From NCBI GenBank assembly GCA_964580675.1, contig CAZOLI010000022.1, forward strand, positions 1-51,099: 51,099 nucleotides of DNA, read 5' to 3'. This document shows positions 16,528 through 25,018 of this stretch, piece after piece. Source of the DNA: CAZOLI01 sp964580675 (GTDB lineage Bacteria; Planctomycetota; MHYJ01; CAYXQY01). The translations under genes were made by a program, and so were the position numbers. Numbering within the stretch: the first letter of the stretch is position 1; the number at the start of each line of letters is the position of its first letter. The notes beneath the pieces were generated by a model that ran no database searches, had not been told where the DNA came from, and worked only from the letters and a program-made list of their open reading frames with translations.

Positions 16528-16830
16528 TCAGGAGTTGGATTTTTCTTCCAGGGATTTCAACTTCTCCTTCATTCGTTCCTCCACCTTACCGATGTCCTTC
16601 CGTACGTTATTCTGATCCCCTCGCTGCCAGAACAGGGTTACCGGGTCGAGGTGAAAATAACGGAGGGTACCAATGAGAAGGACCGACGCAAGAAACTCAT
16701 CAAGGTTGCCCAGGTAGGGAATGTCATTGGCAACCAACCCCGCTCGATCCGGGGCGGGATTCACGAGGTAAATAAAAGCAATCACACCGCAGAGGAGGAC
16801 GGTTATATGCTGAAGGGAATTCTCGTTCAT
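16528..16830 (-). CDS. Small DUF1232-like (YkvA-type) membrane protein
   Basis: A 100-residue protein with a hydrophobic N-terminal segment followed by a pattern like the DUF1232/YkvA core: YLVNPAPDRAG, then a short IPYLGNLDEFLA helix and a second hydrophobic stretch. The last ~30 residues are charged and probably helical. The family has no established biochemical function. It starts seven bases after the HtrA stop codon on the same strand and so shares its transcript. The next gene downstream converges. Confidence 0.62.
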   Translation of the reverse strand: MNENSLQHITVLLCGVIAFIYLVNPAPDRAGLVANDIPYLGNLDEFLASVLLIGTLRYFHLDPVTLFWQRGDQNNVRKDIGKVEERMKEKLKSLEEKSNS

Positions 16831-16837
16831 GCTGGTT

Positions 16838-18040
16838 TTACCGGGACCCGACTTTCACGTTAATTGTTTTCTCTCCGTTTCGGAAGATCTTCAGTTTTAC
16901 GGTTTCACCCGGATTGGTGTTCAACACCCTTGACTGCAATTCGGAGGGGGTTCGAACCGGATTTCCGTTGTACGTCAGTATGACGTCCAGGCGTTCGAGC
17001 CCGGCCCGCTGAGCCGGTGTGGGCGGCAGGTCCGTTTCCAGACCGGTCACGAGAACTCCCCGTGGTTCTTCCATGCCGAGTTTTTTCGCGAGTTCCTCCG
17101 GCGTGGACACATCGCCGCTGAACTTCCTCCTGACAAACTGCACCGCCTCCTTATCGAATTTGACCACGTTCACACCAAGATAACCCCATTCAACGCGGCC
17201 TTCCTTCTTCATTCGTTCGATGTCGTTTTCGGCAACGTTAATCGGGATGGCAAAACCGATGCCCTGACTTCCTCCGCTTCGTGACACGATCATGGTGTTA
17301 ATACCAATCACCTCGCCCTTCATGTTGACGAGCGGTCCTCCGCTGTTGCCCGGGTTGATGGAGGCATCCGTCTGTAAAAACCCACGATCCGTCGTCGGCA
17401 GCCGCTCCCGCCCACGATCCACGGCACTCACGATTCCTGCCGTTACCGATTGCTTCAGACCGAACGGATTGCCGAGGGCGAGGACCCATTCACCAACCTT
17501 TACCCGGGAACTGTCACCGAGTTTGGCCGGTACAATATTTTCCGGATCGGCGTCGATCTTTATGATGGCAAGGTCCAGGAGCTGATCGTATCCAATCCGT
17601 TTCCCGGAGTAGACCTGGCCATCCGAGGTCGTCACCTGAATTCTCGGATTTTTGCCCTTTACAACGTGATAATTGGTAAGGATGTGGCCTTTCCGGTTTA
17701 GTATAACCCCGGTCCCCTGACTTTCCTGTCCCGTGGGCAACCCCCAGATGTTCCGGCGCGGAACCTTTGTGCTGATGTTTACCACCGACGGCTTCACAAA
17801 TTCGGCGACCTTCCCGAAGTGATCAAATTTTTTTCGGAACGCCTCTCCCTCCCGGGCCAGTTTTTTCTGTTCATCGGAACGGTCCTGTACAGCCGATGTC
17901 TCCGGTTCGGTGAGATACGAACGGATGGCAAAACCAACGATGACGCCAACGATAAGCAGAACAAGCCAGAACTGCTCCCGCTTCTGACTTTTCAGGACGT
18001 TGTCCATTTCTTCACGGTGGTCAGCGTTGCTCGGTTTCAC
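16838..18040 (-). CDS. HtrA/DegP-type serine protease, membrane-anchored
   Basis: A trypsin-fold envelope protease. Counted from the GTG at 18040, it has one N-terminal transmembrane anchor (about 23-42), a protease domain with the triad His125 (TNYHVV), Asp156 (LDLAII) and Ser233 (GNSGGPL), and a single PDZ domain (about 305-395). This is the DegS-like layout, with one PDZ rather than the two of DegP. An ATG at 18007, 11 codons in, is an equally possible start. It has its own strong promoter (18088-18117) just past the end of pyk. It probably degrades or cleaves misfolded or regulatory proteins in the periplasm. Confidence 0.93.
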   Translation of the reverse strand: MKPSNADHREEMDNVLKSQKREQFWLVLLIVGVIVGFAIRSYLTEPETSAVQDRSDEQKKLAREGEAFRKKFDHFGKVAEFVKPSVVNISTKVPRRNIWGLPTGQESQGTGVILNRKGHILTNYHVVKGKNPRIQVTTSDGQVYSGKRIGYDQLLDLAIIKIDADPENIVPAKLGDSSRVKVGEWVLALGNPFGLKQSVTAGIVSAVDRGRERLPTTDRGFLQTDASINPGNSGGPLVNMKGEVIGINTMIVSRSGGSQGIGFAIPINVAENDIERMKKEGRVEWGYLGVNVVKFDKEAVQFVRRKFSGDVSTPEELAKKLGMEEPRGVLVTGLETDLPPTPAQRAGLERLDVILTYNGNPVRTPSELQSRVLNTNPGETVKLKIFRNGEKTINVKVGSR

Positions 18041-18087
18041 GGCAGAACCAGAAAAAAATAAGAACCATAAGAGGGAAGAAACAATTT

Positions 18088-18117
18088 ATTTTATCGGAAC
18101 GTCCGGACGGGTGTCAA
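18088..18117 (-). promoter_or_regulatory. Sigma-70-like promoter for htrA
   Basis: Read on the minus strand: a perfect TTGACA (18117-18112), 18-base spacer, TAAAAT (18093-18088). The start would be near 18081, giving a leader of ~40 bases to the GTG or ~74 to the ATG. It is the best -35 box in the window. Confidence 0.78.
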
Positions 18118-18126
18118 TGATTTTCC

Positions 18127-19557
18127 TCACCCCTGCTCCGAACGTACTTTCCGGATGGTCACCAGGTTTTCCGACTCGGTCGCCTCCTTGGTTCCCGCAA
18201 TGAACACAATAACGTCTCCCCGGCTCAGCAATCCCTGCCCCACTCCCTTCTCTTCAGCTTTGTCCAGAAGCGAATCCAGATTCTGCGGATACGAAATGTT
18301 CATCGGATGAATTCCCCACCGTATGTTTAAACATCGTCGTATGTGCTGATCGTGTGAAAAGGCGAGGATCTTTGCCCGGGGCCGTAGCTGCGAAACAAGA
18401 CAGGCCGTCAGCCCCGTGCGGGTAAACACCCCAATAGCATCCGCGTCCACGTCTCCGGCAATCTTGATTCCTCCCCGAACAGAAGCACGAATAAACGGTT
18501 TCCAGCCGGGCATGATTTTGAACTTGGATGCCTCAAACGGATAAAGGTCTTCCTCCGTTGCCAAGTTCACCCGATGCATCGTTTCCACCGTTTCCACCGG
18601 ATATTTTCCCACAGCGGTCTCGGCGGAAAGCATGACCGAACCGGTCCCATCCAGAATGGCATTTGACACGTCGCTGACCTCCGCCCGGGTAGGAACGGGC
18701 CGTTCGATCATGCTTTCCAGCATCTGAGTTGCCGTAATCACCCCGACATCATACCGGTGGGATAATCGGATGATGCGTTTCTGAACCCCCGGAACATCCT
18801 CCTGCGAAATTTCCGCCCCCAGGTCGCCACGGGCCACGAGAAACAGATCAATCTTGCGGGCAATATCGCCGAGGTGTTCCATGACTTCGGCGGTCTCGAT
18901 CTTCGCCACGAGCTGCGGTGTTTCCTCCCAATCCTTCACGGCCTCCTGCAGAGCTATGACATCCTCCGGACACCGCACAAAGGACTGCATCACAATATCG
19001 AAATTCATTCGCCGACCCGCCTCCAGATCGTTCAGGTCCTTTTCGGTCAGGGACGGCAGATTCAGCGTGGTATCCGGAAGATTGATTCCTTTGTGATCTC
19101 CCAGCACACCTCCGCGTTCCACGTCACACAGAAATCCTTCCTTCGTTTCACCATGAATTCGGAGCTGTATCAACCCCTCGTTGACAAGCACCCGATCGTC
19201 AATCTCCAGATCATCTTTCAGGGACGGAAAATTGGACCCGATCCGGTCCGTGGTGGTTTCCTCAAGACCCGGTACAAAGGTGACCTCCTGTCCTTCCTCC
19301 AGTTCGACCTGCTCCAGATCTCCGGCCAGATTCGTGGTCCGAATCCGGGGGCCGGAAAGATCCTGAATGAGCGGGATTTCTCGATCCACACGGTCGATCG
19401 CTTCCCGGGCCGCTTCGACCAGCTCTTCCTGTGTTTCCGGATCACCGTGTGAAAAATTGAGGCGAAACCCATCCGCACCGGCTTCGATCATCTGCTCGAT
19501 CGTCTCCGGATTCGAACAGGCGGGTCCCAGTGTGGCAATTATTCCCGTTCTGCTCAC
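18127..19557 (-). CDS. pyk: Pyruvate kinase
   Basis: Converts phosphoenolpyruvate and ADP to pyruvate and ATP in glycolysis. The 476 residues cover the barrel, B domain and C-terminal regulatory domain. Visible landmarks are GFRLNFSHG (substrate and K+ site), VAKIET with the catalytic Lys, LVARGDLGAEI, and the conserved ATQMLESMIERPVPTRAEV segment. Length is standard. The gene starts inside the stop codon of the metallo-hydrolase (4-base ATGA overlap), so the two are coupled and probably share the promoter at 20345-20373. Confidence 0.96.
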   Translation of the reverse strand: MSRTGIIATLGPACSNPETIEQMIEAGADGFRLNFSHGDPETQEELVEAAREAIDRVDREIPLIQDLSGPRIRTTNLAGDLEQVELEEGQEVTFVPGLEETTTDRIGSNFPSLKDDLEIDDRVLVNEGLIQLRIHGETKEGFLCDVERGGVLGDHKGINLPDTTLNLPSLTEKDLNDLEAGRRMNFDIVMQSFVRCPEDVIALQEAVKDWEETPQLVAKIETAEVMEHLGDIARKIDLFLVARGDLGAEISQEDVPGVQKRIIRLSHRYDVGVITATQMLESMIERPVPTRAEVSDVSNAILDGTGSVMLSAETAVGKYPVETVETMHRVNLATEEDLYPFEASKFKIMPGWKPFIRASVRGGIKIAGDVDADAIGVFTRTGLTACLVSQLRPRAKILAFSHDQHIRRCLNIRWGIHPMNISYPQNLDSLLDKAEEKGVGQGLLSRGDVIVFIAGTKEATESENLVTIRKVRSEQG

Positions 19558-20276
19558 AGCAGCGCGGACTCACCCGGATCTATCGGGTTCACAATATTCG
19601 CCAGATCCGAGGGAAGATGTTTCCGGAGTTTTTCGGGCGTCCCCGTGAGAACGTCAAACGTGCCATAATGAACAGGAATCACCTGATCCACGTCGAGAAA
19701 CTGCATGGCTCGGGCTGCTTCCCGGGGTCCCATGGTAAAATGATCCCCGATCGGCAACAGGGCAAGATCGGGATCATACAGATCCGAGATCAACTTCATG
19801 TCGCTGAAGATGTTTGTGTCCCCCGAGAAATAGATGGTTCGATCATTTTCAAACTCAAAGACCCATCCCATCGGGTTCCCGCCGGGGACAAGCTGTTCAT
19901 CCTCGTTCATGATGGCGGAACTGTGCTGAGCGTGGACCGCGGTGAGGGACAGGTTCAGGTCATCGGACCGGAACGTTCCTCCTTCGTTCATGGGGACGAC
20001 GTTCTCGGCCCCGTTGTTCTCAAGCCATGTGGCGACTTCGAATATGCCAAAAACCCGGGGCTGATGCTCCTCAACGAGGGCGGGCGCATCCCCCACGTGA
20101 TCAAAGTGCCCGTGTGATAGAACCATGCAATCAAGGTGATCAACGGGTAATTCATCACCTGGAAACCCGGGATTGTCCTCAATCCAGGGATCGATAATAA
20201 TATTTCGACCATCCGGTGCCTCCAGAAGCGTCGTCGCATGACCCAGCCACGTAATCTCAATGTTTTCCTCTGTCAT
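19554..20276 (-). CDS. Metallo-beta-lactamase-fold hydrolase (UPF0173-like)
   Basis: A 240-residue protein with the zinc-binding H-x-H-x-DH motif (LSHGHFDHVGD) and further metal ligands expected of the fold. It resembles the UPF0173 metal-dependent hydrolases (start MTEENIEITWLGHATTLLE, later HYGTFDVLTGTPEKL). The ATG at 20276 is preceded by GGAGGA, while the upstream in-frame start at 20306 has no RBS. It is coupled to pyk. The natural substrate is not known for this family. Confidence 0.88.
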   Translation of the reverse strand: MTEENIEITWLGHATTLLEAPDGRNIIIDPWIEDNPGFPGDELPVDHLDCMVLSHGHFDHVGDAPALVEEHQPRVFGIFEVATWLENNGAENVVPMNEGGTFRSDDLNLSLTAVHAQHSSAIMNEDEQLVPGGNPMGWVFEFENDRTIYFSGDTNIFSDMKLISDLYDPDLALLPIGDHFTMGPREAARAMQFLDVDQVIPVHYGTFDVLTGTPEKLRKHLPSDLANIVNPIDPGESALL

Positions 20277-20344
20277 AATGAAGAAAATCCTCCGTAAATT
20301 GATCAATATAAGCAGATCATCTGTTGCGGTTAGAGATGGTTTTC

Positions 20345-20373
20345 ATATTATTTTCTTCCCCCTTAATTTTCAA
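20345..20373 (-). promoter_or_regulatory. Sigma-70-like promoter for the hydrolase-pyk operon
   Basis: On the minus strand: TTGAAA (20373-20368), 17-base spacer, TAATAT (20350-20345). Transcription would begin near 20338, leaving a ~60-base leader before the ATG at 20276. Confidence 0.68.
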
Positions 20374-20481
20374 TGGAATTTTCAACAATCATCGTGGTTT
20401 TCGCCCGGCCAGTACCGCCGGGAGATGCCGAAAGCCCACGTATCCAGACCACGTATTCTTCGGTTATTTCCGGTTCGTTCC

Positions 20482-22011
20482 TCACTCCTGAAGCAACCGT
20501 CGATACCAGAAAAAACTCAATCCGGAAAGAAGAACGATACCCGGAACGAGAACCACGACAAGTGAAAACACATCGGATGATTGCTTTTTGGTAACCGGTA
20601 AAACCGATCGGTCTTCACCACGTGGATCCACCTGAATCTCCTCCTCGAGCCCCGCCAGCCATCGGATGGCATTGACGACAAAATCCATGTTTCCCCCTCC
20701 GCGGACCCGGTGGGTTTGCCGCAGTATTCGATTGGTCACAAAGTCCGAGTCGCCCGCCAGAACAAACCGCTGTTTGCCGTCATCGGGCTGTTTCCAGGCC
20801 GAGGCCACGGGACGTCCCGAACGACGCCCCGAAAGAGGGGGCCGATGTCCCCCGGACGTCGACACCGCTTCCTCCGTTCCGGCGGTCGGGCCGGAGGAAA
20901 GGAGGGGTGTAACCTCCTCACGTTCTTTCTCCGGGCCCTTCCCCTTTGTTCGAACAATGGCCGCGCCAAGAACAAATACGGACAGTCCGGCCTGAATTAA
21001 CGGCTCCGTAATGGGATGAGATGAAAAGGAGTCCAGACGAATGGCTCCGTCCACCTGTGGCACCTGATGATCCGAATCCAGCAATTTGCTACCGGTGACC
21101 TCCAGGGGAAACCTCGTAATCAGTTGATCAAATTCAGAAGGAACGGCAGGTTCCGTAAGATACATCCAGCTGCCTCCGCGCTTCAGATATTCCTCAACGG
21201 CCCTGCGAGCGCGACTCGTTACGTCCCTCCGCGGGCCGATGGTAATCAGAACATCACAATCCTGTGGAACGGCTTCTCTCTCATTTAGATTAACGGAGGC
21301 AACCCGAAAACCCTCTCCCACCCGAAGCCGACCCGCCAGAACCGATACCGCCCGGGGTTGATTGCCGGCCCCTTTTTTCGCCGTTGGCTCCCCGCTCCCG
21401 GCCGTAAAATATATGGATACGTCCCTGTTTCTGGTGAGTCCTCGAATAGCCGACGACACATGATGTTCCACGAGCGCGTACGAAACCGTCCGGTCCCGGT
21501 TGGACCGGAGGGTGCCGGGGGCTCGCCGGTGAAATCGATGGAACGGTATTAGCCGATTCAGGTCCTCGACCGTCACCAGTACCGGTTCCTTTCGTTTTAA
21601 TCTCTCCGCATCCCGTTCGAACTGATCCGCAATACGCCGAATCCGCTTTCCGTCCGACGTCGTTGAGAGAACGTTCACGGATAAATTCTTCGATCGCTGA
21701 GCCAGGTCCTTTAGAAACCGAATCAACATTCGGCGATTGGCATTGGTGTGCCGCCCTTCTTCCTCCCGTGGGGGCCGCCGGAAGAAATATATGGAAACCG
21801 GGTTCTCCAATCTTTTCAGCAGTTGTCTGGTCCCGGACGTTGGCGAGTGGGCACCGATTTCCGACACGTCCCACCTGTAGGAGAAATCCGACGTCACCAC
21901 GTTCAGCAGGACCACGACCCCCACCGTCAGGATCGAATGCATCCCGTAAATCAACCATCGCTTTGCCCGCTGAACCTGTATCTGGTTCCTGTTTAATTCG
22001 GTCATTGCCAT
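20482..22011 (-). CDS. GldG-like ABC transport auxiliary protein
   Basis: A 509-residue protein with one transmembrane helix at each end (about 19-40 and 482-505) and a large extracytoplasmic domain between. The layout matches the GldG/ABC_transp_aux family, which partners with a GldA-type ATPase and a GldF-type permease. Both are encoded directly upstream, and this gene overlaps the permease by ten bases. The middle includes a glycine- and arginine-rich, probably disordered insert around residues 390-415. In Bacteroidota GldAFG serves gliding motility; elsewhere the substrate is unknown. No gliding genes are nearby. Confidence 0.85.
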   Translation of the reverse strand: MAMTELNRNQIQVQRAKRWLIYGMHSILTVGVVVLLNVVTSDFSYRWDVSEIGAHSPTSGTRQLLKRLENPVSIYFFRRPPREEEGRHTNANRRMLIRFLKDLAQRSKNLSVNVLSTTSDGKRIRRIADQFERDAERLKRKEPVLVTVEDLNRLIPFHRFHRRAPGTLRSNRDRTVSYALVEHHVSSAIRGLTRNRDVSIYFTAGSGEPTAKKGAGNQPRAVSVLAGRLRVGEGFRVASVNLNEREAVPQDCDVLITIGPRRDVTSRARRAVEEYLKRGGSWMYLTEPAVPSEFDQLITRFPLEVTGSKLLDSDHQVPQVDGAIRLDSFSSHPITEPLIQAGLSVFVLGAAIVRTKGKGPEKEREEVTPLLSSGPTAGTEEAVSTSGGHRPPLSGRRSGRPVASAWKQPDDGKQRFVLAGDSDFVTNRILRQTHRVRGGGNMDFVVNAIRWLAGLEEEIQVDPRGEDRSVLPVTKKQSSDVFSLVVVLVPGIVLLSGLSFFWYRRLLQE

Positions 22012-22721
22012 CTCCTTGCCCCAAGCGAGAGGTAAGAAAGGTAAAGAAACATCCCGGTTCCACTCACAAAATACAGAAGATCCCGAACATCAACGATGCC
22101 CGACCGAAACGCGGTTAGATGGGTTCTGTAATTCAAAAAGGTCAGTACCTCCCGAACTACGCCGTGCTCGAGTCCCTGAATAAAATTCGGCATCATCCGG
22201 AGCAGGAAAATAATCAAAAACGTAATAAGCACCGTCATAAACTGGGACCGGCCCGCTACGGACACGAACAAACCGAGGGCCAGGAACAGTCCTCCGCAGA
22301 GCAATGTGCCGACGTATCCGGTAAGAACCGACGCAAAATCAACGGTGCCAAACTGGTGAAGGATGACCGAATAATAAAAGGTAGAAAAGAGAAGGATCGC
22401 GTAGAAGGTGCCGCCGGCGACAAATTTGGCCAGAATAACCTCCACATCCCGGACCGGCGCCGACAACAGTGTCTCCAGGGTGCCCTTCTCCGTTTCTTCA
22501 GCAATCAAACGCATTGATATTACGGGAACGACCAGCATGGTCAGATGCTCCACGAAGACCAGTTCCGACCGCATAACATAAACGGTCGCCTCCACCGTCA
22601 TCAGGTCGGAGAAATACCACCCGGACACGGCAAGAAATCCGGTCAGCAATACCCAGCCTATCGGACGGAGAAAGTAGGAGGTAAGATCCCGTTTTAGAAT
22701 CCAGAAGACATTTCTCATCAA
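22002..22721 (-). CDS. ABC-2 type transporter permease (GldF-like)
   Basis: A 239-residue polytopic inner-membrane protein with about six hydrophobic helices. After the second helix comes SMRLIAEETEKGTLETLLSA, the signature of ABC-2 permeases such as GldF and NosY-like proteins. It follows the ATPase gene with no gap and overlaps the GldG-like gene by ten bases, so the three form one transporter. Confidence 0.9.
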   Translation of the reverse strand: MMRNVFWILKRDLTSYFLRPIGWVLLTGFLAVSGWYFSDLMTVEATVYVMRSELVFVEHLTMLVVPVISMRLIAEETEKGTLETLLSAPVRDVEVILAKFVAGGTFYAILLFSTFYYSVILHQFGTVDFASVLTGYVGTLLCGGLFLALGLFVSVAGRSQFMTVLITFLIIFLLRMMPNFIQGLEHGVVREVLTFLNYRTHLTAFRSGIVDVRDLLYFVSGTGMFLYLSYLSLGARRWQ

Positions 22722-23642
22722 TCAGGATTGAACGGTGTCAAGATACGTTTCCTCCAGATCGGAGACGGCCCTTCGCAATTCCCGAACGGGCCACTCATTG
22801 GCGGCACAGCAAGAGGATATTTCCTCTCGGCGATCCTCGTTTAACCGCAAACGCAACCGGATAACGCCATTGGATGAAAGAACTTCCAGGGACTCCAGCA
22901 CATCGATCTCCTTTAACCGGCTCGTGATCTCCGGTTCAGGCCCACAAACCGCCAGCATCACTGTACAGGGGCCTTCTATCGAAGACGCCGAGGTCAAGTC
23001 TTCCTCGTACACAATTTTGCCTTCGTTCATGATTAAGACCCGATCGCAGAACCGTTTCACCTGTTCAATCGAATGTGTGGAAAGGAGAATGGATCCCGGC
23101 TGCTCCCGGTCCGTTAACAGTTCCCTTAACTTCCTCATCTGTTCGGGATCGAGCCCAACGTCCGGTTCGTCAAGGAGAAGCAGCTCCGGATCTGCGAGAA
23201 GCGTGTCGGCGATGCCCAGCCGTTTTCGATATCCCCTGGACAGGGAAAAACAGGTCTGGCCGGTCACGTCCCCAAGAGCGCAGAGATCCAGAACCCGTTC
23301 CAGCCGACCGGACAGTGCCGATCCCGATAGCCCTTTCAGCCGTCCTCTGTACAGGAGATACGACGCCACCGTCATCTCCTCGTAAAATTGTACGTTTTCC
23401 GGAAGATACCCGATCCGACGGCGGACCTCGAGGGGATGCTCCTCAACTCCTTTGCCACACACCTCCACCTTCCCGCTGGAGGGAAACACATAACTCGAAA
23501 GTATCCGCAAAAACGTCGTCTTCCCCGCACCATTTGGCCCGAGCAAACCGGTTATGGTACCGGACTTCAAGGTAACGGAAAGGTTGTTGAGCGCCCTATT
23601 TTTCCCGAAGTACTTATAAAGACGTTCTGCTCGAACTATCAT
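22722..23642 (-). CDS. ABC transporter ATP-binding protein (GldA-like)
   Basis: A 306-residue ATPase. The Walker A is LLGPNGAGKTTF (about 33-44), the signature is LSRGYRKRLGIA, and the Walker B is LLLLDEPDVGLDP. The C-terminal ~80 residues form an extra domain typical of ABC-2 exporter ATPases. It starts the three-gene exporter operon. AAAGG precedes the ATG. Confidence 0.93.
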   Translation of the reverse strand: MIVRAERLYKYFGKNRALNNLSVTLKSGTITGLLGPNGAGKTTFLRILSSYVFPSSGKVEVCGKGVEEHPLEVRRRIGYLPENVQFYEEMTVASYLLYRGRLKGLSGSALSGRLERVLDLCALGDVTGQTCFSLSRGYRKRLGIADTLLADPELLLLDEPDVGLDPEQMRKLRELLTDREQPGSILLSTHSIEQVKRFCDRVLIMNEGKIVYEEDLTSASSIEGPCTVMLAVCGPEPEITSRLKEIDVLESLEVLSSNGVIRLRLRLNEDRREEISSCCAANEWPVRELRRAVSDLEETYLDTVQS

Positions 23643-23983
23643 GAACCTTTCCCGGAATACAGTTTCTTCCTCCGTCCCATCTTACCACAAACAATCGAGA
23701 AAAAAGAGGTTAAACAACCGCTTCGGACAGGTGGAACCTGACCAAAGACGTTTTTTTTCTCCCCTTGTTCTTCTTCTGTCGCAACCCCTGTGTAAAAATG
23801 AACCAGTCCTGTTGTTTTTCCGACAAAATCACTTTATAAAATAGGGAGATACAATAATCATCTCCAGTTCTCGGAGACGTGTTTAGAGGGGACACTCCGA
23901 ATTACTCCCGGAAATGGACCCGGTGGTGGTTTACCGAAAAATCAACAGATCTTTTGAAAGACGTTGCCTTCAACGAGGAACAT
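23643..23983. other. Divergent control region between ABC exporter and HEAT-protein genes
   Basis: 341 bases without a convincing gene. It holds a plus-strand promoter (listed separately). On the minus strand it has an extended -10 candidate (TGGTAAGAT, -10 at 23684-23679) for the exporter, with no good -35. In the plus-strand leader, GGAGAT (23845-23850) and ATCTCC (23860-23865) could form a small hairpin. The in-frame GTG at 23879 could extend the HEAT protein, but the added residues lack a signal-peptide character and I reject it. Confidence 0.5.
23812..23840 (+). promoter_or_regulatory. Candidate promoter for the HEAT-protein/tmk operon
   Basis: TTGTTT (23812-23817), 17-base spacer, TATAAA (23835-23840). 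The -35 is weak but the -10 is good. It leaves a leader of ~135 bases before the ATG at 23984. Confidence 0.5.
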
Positions 23984-25015
23984 ATGATACGTGGAACGAA
24001 CCGATATTTGGGTCTGAGCCTACTGATTCCCGTGTTGTTCACGGTCATTACAACGCCCGCTATAACACAGGAAAAGAACCAGAACGGCGAAGAACAGACG
24101 GATCGGCAAATCTCCGAACAGCAGGAAAAGCGCATAAAAAAGCTTATTCAACAGCTTGGCTCCAAGAATTACAAAAAACGGAAGAAAGCAACAAATCAAC
24201 TGGTTGAAATAGGGAAACCGGTGGTTCCGTACGTCCGGAAAAAGGTGGACGCGGACAACCCGGAACTTCGAAAACGGGCAATTAGCGTTCTGAAACAACT
24301 CGGGGAGTGGAAATCCGTTGACCGTCTCGTTGAGGAACGCGTGGAGATTTTTCGGAAATCGATCTCGGATAAGGACATGTTTTCCTGGAATCCACAGAAC
24401 GCCGGGAGCAGGGCGCATTCCTGGCAATGGAAACGGAAACTCCGGGAGATTTCGGACGAGTACAATTCCGCGGATGACTTTTTACATTCGGAAGTAATCA
24501 ACCGTCTGATGGAAGATCGGAACGCTCTGAATGAAACCGCCATCCACAACCTCAGCGTTCTCCTTCGAAAAGCGGAAGAAGAGGCGGTCCCGGCGGCGGT
24601 GGATGCCCTTGTAACGCTTGCAGATACCGACGAAGAGGAAATTCGCGGGCGTTCACTTGTCTCACTCCGGGAACTGTTCAGACCGGATCAGGGCGAACGA
24701 ATAAAACCGGTGGTGGAAAGGGCAATTGCGTCGGACAACTGGCGTCTGAAGGTAGAGGGATTGCGACTCGCGGACAAAATTCGAACCTCGGACATGGTAT
24801 CGACACTCCTCAACCTGCTTGACCACGACAAACCATTAATTCGTTATGAAGCGTTTTACAGTCTCACCCGGATTACCGGAAGGTTCAACTACTTCAATGC
24901 CTGGTGGGATGAGAAACGACGAAAAGAAGTCGTGAAAAACTGGAAGACCTGGTGGAAGAAGAACAAAGAGGATTTTACGCCTGTTCCCCTGACAAAAAAT
25001 AACAAGGAAAATTAA
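23984..25015 (+). CDS. Secreted HEAT-repeat protein with C-terminal W-x-WW motif
   Basis: A 343-residue protein of unknown function. It has an N-terminal signal peptide (about 1-28, ending near TPAITQ), a Lys/Glu-rich stretch, then helical repeats resembling HEAT/PBS-lyase repeats (for example KKRKKATNQLVEIGKPVVPY). It ends with a tryptophan-rich tail (NAWWDE, then NWKTWWKKN). The same ending occurs in the lipoprotein at 41215-42459. GAGGAA lies before the ATG at 23984. The next gene follows after three bases, so it shares a transcript with the secreted protein downstream and probably with tmk and holB. Confidence 0.75.
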   Translation: MIRGTNRYLGLSLLIPVLFTVITTPAITQEKNQNGEEQTDRQISEQQEKRIKKLIQQLGSKNYKKRKKATNQLVEIGKPVVPYVRKKVDADNPELRKRAISVLKQLGEWKSVDRLVEERVEIFRKSISDKDMFSWNPQNAGSRAHSWQWKRKLREISDEYNSADDFLHSEVINRLMEDRNALNETAIHNLSVLLRKAEEEAVPAAVDALVTLADTDEEEIRGRSLVSLRELFRPDQGERIKPVVERAIASDNWRLKVEGLRLADKIRTSDMVSTLLNLLDHDKPLIRYEAFYSLTRITGRFNYFNAWWDEKRRKEVVKNWKTWWKKNKEDFTPVPLTKNNKEN

Positions 25016-25018
25016 CTC

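Noticed and set aside
20404..20422. CCCGGC/GCCGGG hairpin after the GldG-like gene as a terminator
   Set aside because: The stem is strong but no T-run follows on the minus strand, so termination cannot be claimed.
23879..23983. Upstream extension of the HEAT protein from a GTG
   Set aside because: It would bury the signal peptide; the ATG at 23984 has a ribosome site and a proper signal sequence.
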